In this document: positions 6,989-11,488 of the stretch, piece by piece
How the letters are laid out: every line of letters begins with the position of its first letter
How positions within the stretch are numbered: the first letter of the stretch is position 1
DNA from: Burkholderia sp.
GTDB taxonomy: Bacteria; Pseudomonadota; Gammaproteobacteria; Burkholderiales; Burkholderiaceae
Assembly (NCBI GenBank): GCA_028292565.1
Contig: JAQGMD010000304.1
Span: forward strand, 1 to 11,488
Length of the DNA: 11,488 nucleotides
Direction: 5' to 3'
Program-made: the position numbers and the translations under genes
Notes under the pieces: generated by a model
What the model was told of the DNA's origin: nothing
The model's database searches: none
Seen by the model: the letters and a program-made list of their open reading frames with translations, nothing else

Positions 6989-7010
6989 GCCCGATCAGCG
7001 GGCGTTTTTT
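6989..7010 (+). terminator. Rho-independent-type hairpin with T-run, oriented to the plus strand
   Basis: GCCCG-ATCAG-CGGGC (6989-7003) is followed by G and six T on the plus strand. This fits an intrinsic terminator for plus-strand transcription, yet no plus-strand gene precedes it. It lies 16 bp upstream of the start codon of the solute-binding protein gene, so on the minus strand it is a 5'-leader hairpin flanked by A-runs next to the ribosome site. Confidence 0.5.
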
Positions 7011-7127
7011 ATGTATATGACTACTTCAAGGTTCTTGTCTCGCTTTTCTTCGAATTGTGTTTACGTTCCCCGGTGCCGCGTTTTCGCAAGGATTGCACCC
7101 TACCTCTTGCGAGCGCCCTCACCCTCA

Positions 7128-7185
7128 CCCCTCACTCCGCGCCCCACGGTTTGGCTTGCAAGCCAAACCGGCAGCGGCAGAGGGG
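7128..7185. repeat. 24-bp perfect palindrome nested in an outer CCCCTC/GAGGGG inverted repeat
   Basis: Positions 7147-7170 form a perfect palindrome with no spacer, centred on TTGCAA (right arm CAAGCCAAACCG). Outer arms CCCCTC (7128-7133) and GAGGGG (7180-7185) enclose it, next to a CCCTCACCCTCACCCC tract. It lies 3' of the ThDP enzyme gene. From memory the outer CCCTCACCCC...GAGGGGAG sequences resemble a widespread proteobacterial intergenic repeat. It may also end transcription, though no T-tract follows. Confidence 0.6.
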
Positions 7186-7212
7186 AGTTTCAGCCGTGAC
7201 TTGCGGGTTGCC

Positions 7213-9048
7213 TCAGGCGCTCTTGCCCCACCTCTTCTGCGTAATCGTATCCAACAGCGCCGGCTGCCCGGCCTTAACCCGTTCAATCGCACGCTTCAGC
7301 GCAGGCCCCACATCTTCCCCGCGTTCGATCGGTCCTTCCGCATACCATCCCATCGATTGCGCCATAGTGGCGAAATCCGGCGCAGGCCCATCCATATCCA
7401 TGCCGATATGCGCTTTATCGAGTGCAGTGCTGCGGTGCTTGGCCATGCGGATCTGGTGCTCCCAATCGTTGTAGTACGCGCGATTGTTGTACATGACGAT
7501 AAGCATCGGAATCTTGTGCTTGGCCGCGACCCAGAGCGCACCGGCGTCGAACATCAGGTCGCCGTCGGGTTGGATGTCGACCACCAGGCGTCCGGCATCG
7601 CGATGGGCCAATGCCACACCGAGCGAGATGCCGATCTGGGTAGCAGTCCCCAGTGACTTGCCTGGATGCCGGTACGGCTTGTCGAAATCCCAGAGCTTGC
7701 GCGTCCAGTCTTCCAGCGTTCCCGCGGTCAGCACCCAGTCCTCATGCCGGATGGCGTCCCACACTTCGCTCGCCAGGCGCGGTGCGGTGAGGGGACTGGA
7801 GTCCCATCCCCTGCGCGCTTCCTCCGCCCACTTGGCGCGAGCCGCGCGATGCTTCTGTCCGGTTTGTCCTGCACGATCGCGTATGCGTTTTACGAGTTGC
7901 GGATTGCCATCGATGCGCCTTTTCGCCAGCTGTGTCAACGCCGGAATTGCCAGCGTCGTGTCGCCCAGGATGCGCAGGTCGGCATGTAGCAGGCGCTGGT
8001 AATCCATGGCCCAACTCGACAACTCGAGGTCGCCGAATCCGATGTCGATCCATTTCGCACTGTCCGGCACGATGCTGCTCAACTCGCGGGTAGTGCTGAT
8101 CAGTTCAGTGGTCGGCTTTTCCCAATCGCGCACGTCGAGGCAGAGAATCAGGTCGGCGTCGCGGAACACGTCCTTCACCATGCTCATGTTAAGCGGGTGG
8201 CAGCCAGGGAAGTTAAGTCGGCTGTTGACGTCGAATACCGGTGCGCCCACGGTTTCTGCAAGTGAAACCAGCGTGTGGAACGCCTCCGGATCCCGGCCTG
8301 CATATTCGACCAGGATGACCGGGCGCTCCGCCTGCAGCAGCATGTCGGCGGCTTTTTCCAGCGCCGACGGATCACCGGCAATCGGAGTCGGGACCGCCAT
8401 GGCTGAAGCCGGCGGCAGCGATACGTCATGATTGAGCGGCGCCTCTTGCAACCAGGCGTCATAGCACATGTAGATCGGGCCGCGCGGTTCCGTCATCATC
8501 ACGCCGTAGGCGCGGGCGAACGATTCGGGTACGCCGTCCACTACCGTCGGCTGGTAATCCCATTTGGTGTAATCGCGCACCGCCTGTCCCTGTACGTTGG
8601 CGGTATGCGTCCAGTCGATACGGGGCCGGCGCTTGGTTTCATCCATCGGCCCAGTCGCGCCTACGATGAAGATCGGCACGCGGTCTATATACGCGTAGTA
8701 CACGGCCATATTGGAGTGCAGCAGGCCGACGAGGTTATGCAGGATGGCGACCATCGGCTTTCCGCTCGCCTTTGCGTAGCCATGCGCCACCTGGACTGCA
8801 GTCTCCTCATGCTGGCACAACATCATGCAGGGATAATTCTGGCCGTAGTTGACGATGGAATCATGGAGGCCGCGATAACTGGCTCCGGGGTTGAGCGCGG
8901 CGTATGGCAATTTGTACTGGTGCAGCAGGTCGACAATGACGTCGGAACCCCATCTCTGTTCGGTCGGCGCTACCGCCGGCGGAGGCGTGGTATTGCCGAT
9001 GGACGCGGGTACTTGCAATGAAGCCGGAATGTGATCTGGTTTATTCAC
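7213..9048 (-). CDS. Thiamine-diphosphate-dependent enzyme, acetolactate synthase/benzoylformate decarboxylase-like
   Basis: The 611-residue protein has the three-domain layout of the ThDP decarboxylase family. The N-terminal PYR domain contains QHEETAVQVAHGYAKASGKP (79-98) with the catalytic Glu81. The middle domain lies around 210-370. The C-terminal PP domain has DIQPDGDLMF (from about 490) followed by MYNNRAYYND, the Mg-ThDP motif. The usual GDG triplet reads PDG here. Members decarboxylate 2-oxo acids or form or cleave C-C bonds; this subfamily has no assigned substrate that I recognise. A Pro-rich leader (residues 1-30) precedes the fold. The start is GTG at 9048 behind AAAAAAGGTG. It is the first gene of a likely unit with the binding protein (239 bp downstream) and the cupin. 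A TTCC-N7-GGAA site about 180 bp upstream suggests control by the IclR protein in this window. Confidence 0.88.
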   Translation of the reverse strand: MNKPDHIPASLQVPASIGNTTPPPAVAPTEQRWGSDVIVDLLHQYKLPYAALNPGASYRGLHDSIVNYGQNYPCMMLCQHEETAVQVAHGYAKASGKPMVAILHNLVGLLHSNMAVYYAYIDRVPIFIVGATGPMDETKRRPRIDWTHTANVQGQAVRDYTKWDYQPTVVDGVPESFARAYGVMMTEPRGPIYMCYDAWLQEAPLNHDVSLPPASAMAVPTPIAGDPSALEKAADMLLQAERPVILVEYAGRDPEAFHTLVSLAETVGAPVFDVNSRLNFPGCHPLNMSMVKDVFRDADLILCLDVRDWEKPTTELISTTRELSSIVPDSAKWIDIGFGDLELSSWAMDYQRLLHADLRILGDTTLAIPALTQLAKRRIDGNPQLVKRIRDRAGQTGQKHRAARAKWAEEARRGWDSSPLTAPRLASEVWDAIRHEDWVLTAGTLEDWTRKLWDFDKPYRHPGKSLGTATQIGISLGVALAHRDAGRLVVDIQPDGDLMFDAGALWVAAKHKIPMLIVMYNNRAYYNDWEHQIRMAKHRSTALDKAHIGMDMDGPAPDFATMAQSMGWYAEGPIERGEDVGPALKRAIERVKAGQPALLDTITQKRWGKSA

Positions 9049-9124
9049 TAAGCACCTTTTTTATATTGAACAGGAATGGCGATGGTCTCCTCCACTGCCA
9101 TGCAATACGGGGGTCGGGCGTTAA

Positions 9125-9150
9125 CAAAGATAGAGCGCAAAGATAGAGCG
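9125..9150. repeat. Perfect 13-bp tandem duplication
   Basis: CAAAGATAGAGCG occurs twice head to tail (9125-9137 and 9138-9150). It lies 77 bp upstream of the ThDP enzyme start, in the expected promoter or leader. It may be two activator half-sites on one helix face or a recent slippage duplication. Confidence 0.6.
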
Positions 9151-9163
9151 GTTTTGCGAACAA

Positions 9164-9182
9164 GTCACAATCTACTTGTGAC
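9164..9182. promoter_or_regulatory. GTCACAA-N5-TTGTGAC inverted repeat, candidate operator
   Basis: Perfect 7-bp arms flank TCTAC in the AT-rich part of the region upstream of the ThDP enzyme gene. A further TCACA (9189-9193) follows seven bases beyond the right arm. This resembles a dimeric regulator site; the TGTGA-like half-site is reminiscent of CRP/FNR-family sites, but spacing and flanks do not match well enough to name a regulator. Confidence 0.45.
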
Positions 9183-9225
9183 ATCTAATCACATTTTTTA
9201 AGGGAAATGTTTTGTTTAGAATGCG

Positions 9226-9242
9226 GTTCCGTATGGAGGAAC
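9226..9242. promoter_or_regulatory. Candidate IclR operator 3, upstream of the ThDP enzyme gene
   Basis: GTTCCGTATGGAGGAAC has perfect GTTCC/GGAAC arms with the same 7-bp internal spacing as the sites near iclR. It shares TTCCGTAT with operator 1 read on the minus strand (TTCCGTATATCGGAA). It lies about 180 bp upstream of the ThDP enzyme start. Confidence 0.5.
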
Positions 9243-9257
9243 GCAGGGCGGAGTGGG

Positions 9258-9357
9258 CGTAGGTTGGGATGCAATCCCAACATTAAAGGCTTCCGCATAT
9301 GGCGCGGTGTTTCGATGTGCAAAGGTATGAATGTTGGGATTTGCGGCCCAACCTACG
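9258..9357. repeat. Two-tier nested inverted repeat (GTAGGTTGGG family), 3' of cbiO
   Basis: Outer arms CGTAGGTTGGG (9258-9268) and CCCAACCTACG (9347-9357) are perfect over 11 bp. Inner arms ATCCCAACATT (9274-9284) and AATGTTGGGAT (9330-9340) are also perfect over 11 bp. The left half can also fold alone: GTTGGGAT-GCA-ATCCCAAC (9263-9281). It begins six bases past the cbiO stop. GTAGGTTGGG...CCCAAC elements are, from memory, common intergenic repeats in proteobacteria. No T-tract follows on the minus strand. Confidence 0.65.
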
Positions 9358-9363
9358 TTCTAC

Positions 9364-10134
9364 CTATTCGTGTTTGTGCACATGGGCGTGCTCTCGCGAG
9401 CCGTGCCGATGTCGATGAACGTGCGCGAGATTGACTCGCTCGAGTAAGGCCAGATCGCCGAGGGCTGTGTCGACCGGGCCATCGTAAACAAGACGTCGAT
9501 CCTCGCCGATGATCAGGCAGCGCTCGCCGAACTCGGCAGCCATCGACAGGTTATGCGTACTCACGACCACCGTGGCTTCGGTATCGAGCAGAAAATCCAC
9601 CAGCCATCCGGTCGCCTTCGGGTCGAGGCTTGCGGAAGGCTCATCCAGCAATATCACTTTTGGATCGAGCGCGAGGATGGCCGCCAGGGCCACCTTCTGT
9701 TTCTCGCCGCCGGAAAGCGTAAACGGAGCCTTGTCGAGCACAGCCTGCAAACGCAGTTCCTTTGCCCATCGGGCGACACGGGCATCCGCATCCGGCCAAC
9801 CAAGTTTGCGCGGCCCGTATGCGATCTCGTCGCGCACGGTCGGGTTGAACAGCATTGCATCCGGATGCTGGAACAGCAGCACCACTTCCTGACGAAAGCG
9901 GCGTGCCCAGCTTTTTTCGCGCATTTGTCCCGGGCTTACTTCTTCGTCGCAGTAGCGATAGGTGCCCGCGGTCGGGAACACGAGCCCGTTCAACATCTTC
10001 AGAAGCGTCGACTTGCCGCAACCGTTGGCGCCCAGTAGTACGGCCTTTTCACCAGCGCGCAATGTGAACGAGATATCGGTCAACGCTTGCGGCGAATCCG
10101 GCCAGCCGAAGTTTGCACCATTCAGTTCAATCAT
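9364..10134 (-). CDS. cbiO: ECF cobalt/nickel transporter ATPase (CbiO/NikO type) with a His-rich C-terminus
   Basis: The 256-residue ABC ATPase has Walker A GANGCGKST (35-43), Q-loop Gln89 in LLFQHPD, the signature LSGGE (140-144), Walker B VILLDEP (160-166) and switch His194 in VSTHN. It powers the membrane-bound CbiM/CbiQ importer. The tail from residue 236 (AHVHRHRHGSREHAHVHKHE) has eight His in 18 residues, which is not needed for the ABC fold and may bind the transported metal. I chose ATG at 10134 over the longer frame starting at 10224: it has a GGGG ribosome site at good spacing and starts MIELNGANFGW, where ABC domains start. It overlaps cbiQ by 8 bp. Co and Ni cannot be told apart from the ATPase. 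Confidence 0.92.
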   Translation of the reverse strand: MIELNGANFGWPDSPQALTDISFTLRAGEKAVLLGANGCGKSTLLKMLNGLVFPTAGTYRYCDEEVSPGQMREKSWARRFRQEVVLLFQHPDAMLFNPTVRDEIAYGPRKLGWPDADARVARWAKELRLQAVLDKAPFTLSGGEKQKVALAAILALDPKVILLDEPSASLDPKATGWLVDFLLDTEATVVVSTHNLSMAAEFGERCLIIGEDRRLVYDGPVDTALGDLALLERVNLAHVHRHRHGSREHAHVHKHE

Positions 10135-10738
10135 CGAAGCATCCCCGTGAGCGCATCGCCATCGCGGTCTCGGCAGCGCCGCATACCGACTTGTCGAGCA
10201 AGCTGCTTGCCTGGGCGGATGCATGTCGCGCGCGGTCGGTCATGCTTGCCGGTGCAGAATTGCGGCTGATGAAGGCGAGCCGGAAATCACGAATGATGCG
10301 CGAGAAAGCAACTACCTGCCCAACCGCCAGCGCCGCAATAAAGGACAGCGTGCGCGAAAAAGCGAGTGCCTGCAGCAGGTTCACCCGGCTGATGAACCAG
10401 AAGCCGAGGAAGACGAGCAGCAGCACACGCAGATTGACCAGGAGCAGATAGGTGCCGGAGAAACGATCCTGCCAAAGCGCCACTATCACATAACCGATAC
10501 TGACCGAAAGGTTGAATGCCAGAACCGCAACCGACGCGCGACGCAGCAGTTTCCAGCGCGCTGCTCCACTCAGCGCCACCGACGAGACAAGGGCAACTGC
10601 CAACGCCAACGGATCATGCACAAAAGTGATGGCGACTACCGCCGCCAGGTAAACACCAAGCCACTCTTTTGCATTCAGTCTTGCGCGCCAGCTTGTGGTC
10701 GGCCTCGCGCTGCTTGCTGCGATCGTTTTTGTATTCAT
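10127..10738 (-). CDS. cbiQ: ECF cobalt/nickel transporter transmembrane coupling protein (CbiQ/NikQ type)
   Basis: The 203-residue protein has about four or five hydrophobic segments (about 28-60, 68-88, 98-118, 128-147). The C-terminal cytoplasmic part ends with ETAMAMRSRGCFDD, which carries the A-M-x-S/A-R-G motif that couples this family to its ATPase. The start ATG at 10738 overlaps the cbiM stop as ATGA, evidence of translational coupling; the longer frame up to 10957 lies inside cbiM and is rejected. CbiQ proteins are usually somewhat longer, so this one is compact, but its ends look complete. Confidence 0.9.
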   Translation of the reverse strand: MNTKTIAASSARPTTSWRARLNAKEWLGVYLAAVVAITFVHDPLALAVALVSSVALSGAARWKLLRRASVAVLAFNLSVSIGYVIVALWQDRFSGTYLLLVNLRVLLLVFLGFWFISRVNLLQALAFSRTLSFIAALAVGQVVAFSRIIRDFRLAFISRNSAPASMTDRARHASAQASSLLDKSVCGAAETAMAMRSRGCFDD

Positions 10739-11379
10739 GCCGGACTCCATTTGCGGCTTTGCGCGAAACGCCAGACGAAGAGCGTCAACACCGCCTCGCC
10801 GATTCCAATCAATACATGCGGGATGAGTACGGCGGGCAGCACTATGGAAAAGCCGAACGGAAAGAACAGCGGCGTGCCGTCTTCGCGCTGCGCAATCAAC
10901 GGTTGAACACCGAGCAGCAGCGCCACGATCAATCCGGAAAGCATCACCGAACACCATGCGGCTACGGCAACTGCGGCTGTCTCGTTCACGCCGCGCAGAA
11001 CGCGGTATGTGACCGACGTGATCATCGCACCGGCCAGGCCCATTGCAAGGGCGTTGATTGGCAGCGCAGTGATGCCGCCCGCACCGAACAGCAGCGATTG
11101 CAGCAGCAGCACCAGGCTGTAGGAAAGAAAGGCCAGCCGCACGCCGAAAAGGAGCGTGAGCATCGCTACGCCCAGCGCATGACCGGAGGTGCCTCCGGGT
11201 ACAGGCACCATAATGAGCCCGAGTCCGTAGGCCAGCGCCGTCAGCGCTGCGAGTTTCGGAACAATCTGCTCATCGAGGTGGTCGCGCAGGCTGCGCGCCG
11301 CCCATGCCCAGGCAAGCCCTGCCGCTGCATAAGCGGGCAGGTAGGTTTGCGGGGAAATAAAGCCGTCAGGAATATGCAT
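10735..11379 (-). CDS. cbiM: ECF cobalt/nickel transporter substrate-binding membrane protein (CbiM/NikM type)
   Basis: The 214-residue integral membrane protein begins MHIPDGFISP. His2 and the free N-terminus form the buried metal site known from CbiM/NikM structures. Further family blocks are PVPGGTSGHALG (about 59-70), NALAMGLAGA and HVLIGIGEAVLT (about 188-199). It selects Co2+ or Ni2+ for CbiQ and CbiO. Start ATG at 11379 has only a weak GAG ribosome site. No CbiN, NikN or NikL gene lies between cbiM and cbiQ, which overlap, so any small partner would be elsewhere or absent. The 109 bp upstream to the window edge contain no recognisable cobalamin-riboswitch B12 box or NikR-type site. Link to B12 metabolism is inferred only from the EutA-like gene 8 kb away. 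Confidence 0.92.
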   Translation of the reverse strand: MHIPDGFISPQTYLPAYAAAGLAWAWAARSLRDHLDEQIVPKLAALTALAYGLGLIMVPVPGGTSGHALGVAMLTLLFGVRLAFLSYSLVLLLQSLLFGAGGITALPINALAMGLAGAMITSVTYRVLRGVNETAAVAVAAWCSVMLSGLIVALLLGVQPLIAQREDGTPLFFPFGFSIVLPAVLIPHVLIGIGEAVLTLFVWRFAQSRKWSPA

Positions 11380-11402
11380 GGTTACTTACTCGCTTGGTGC
11401 AT

Positions 11403-11432
11403 CTCTGGATCCCACCTGCGCGGGGATGACAG
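11403..11432. repeat. Degenerate copy of the GTCATTCCCGC-type palindrome upstream of cbiM
   Basis: On the minus strand this reads CTGTCATCCCCGCGCAGG followed by TGGGATCCAG. ATCCC and GGGAT arms remain, but the stem is degenerate. It is in the opposite orientation to the copy at 5048. It lies 24 bp upstream of the cbiM start, so its transcript would contain it if the promoter is further right. Confidence 0.5.
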
Positions 11433-11488
11433 TTTTGGGGGCCGACCGGAATATTTCGCTTTGATAGACTGCTAGCGGCGTTCATAAC

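Larger units (their letters stand above)
9049..9363. other. Gene-free regulatory region between cbiO and the ThDP enzyme gene
   Basis: This 315-bp stretch holds no gene. It contains a nested inverted repeat (9258-9357), an operator candidate (9226-9242), an inverted repeat (9164-9182) and a 13-bp tandem repeat (9125-9150). The part 9152-9222 is visibly AT-rich, as expected of a promoter for the minus-strand gene starting at 9048. A possible -35 TTGTGA is followed 17 bases later by a poor TCTATC. Confidence 0.7.

Noticed and set aside
10135..10224. N-terminal extension of cbiO up to 10224
   Set aside because: The extra residues lie inside cbiQ and match nothing in ABC ATPases. ATG at 10134 has a ribosome site and a normal domain start.
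10739..10957. N-terminal extension of cbiQ up to 10957
   Set aside because: It lies wholly within cbiM in another frame, and the ATGA overlap at 10735-10738 marks the real start.
11380..11488. Cobalamin riboswitch or NikR operator upstream of cbiM
   Set aside because: Looked for because of the gene's function; no B12-box-like sequence or GTATGA-type palindrome was found in the 109 bp available.

Overview
The window is a moderately GC-rich stretch of bacterial chromosome. All ten genes I can support lie on the minus strand, so the window reads right to left. Gene content points to a Gram-negative proteobacterium: an IclR regulator, a BenC-type ferredoxin reductase, a decarboxylase-like ThDP enzyme, an orphan periplasmic binding protein, and intergenic repeats of the 'GTCATTCCCGC...GCGGGAA' and 'GTAGGTTGGG...CCCAACCTAC' kinds. 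A Burkholderiales-like betaproteobacterium is my best guess, but it is an inference and not read from a marker gene. I see no tRNA, rRNA, CRISPR array, transposase or phage gene.

Layout in transcription order (right to left). (1) 11379-9364: three overlapping genes, cbiM-cbiQ-cbiO, encoding an ECF-type cobalt/nickel importer. Its ATPase ends in a histidine-rich tail. (2) 9363-9049: a gene-free regulatory region with a long nested inverted repeat, a TTCC-N7-GGAA site, a GTCACAA inverted repeat and a 13-bp tandem repeat. (3) 9048-5284: a ThDP-dependent decarboxylase/acetolactate-synthase-like enzyme, a periplasmic solute-binding protein without its own permease or ATPase, and a single-domain cupin. 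(4) 5009-4533: a small membrane protein of the isoprenylcysteine methyltransferase (ICMT/PEMT) type, set among intergenic repeats. (5) 4532-4202: a gene-free region with two IclR-type operator candidates and a 23-bp-stem hairpin. (6) 4201-1: an IclR regulator, then an apparent operon of a [2Fe-2S]/FAD/NAD reductase, an EutA-like ASKHA ATPase with histidine-rich extensions at both ends, and a class II aldolase that runs off the left edge.

How the parts may fit. The repeated TTCC-N7-GGAA site next to iclR and upstream of the ThDP-enzyme gene suggests one regulon covering blocks 3 and 6, probably for catabolism of a small organic acid. I cannot name the substrate. EutA is known as the ATP-dependent reactivase of the adenosylcobalamin enzyme ethanolamine ammonia-lyase. 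Here it has no EutB or EutC beside it, is flanked by a [2Fe-2S] reductase and an aldolase, and carries 22 histidines in a 46-residue tail. With a Co/Ni importer whose ATPase is also His-tailed, a metal or corrinoid theme runs through the window. The most interesting possibility is a split reductive corrinoid-reactivation system (ASKHA ATPase plus a separate [2Fe-2S] reductase) or a metal-delivery ATPase serving a neighbouring enzyme. This is a hypothesis and not shown by the sequence.
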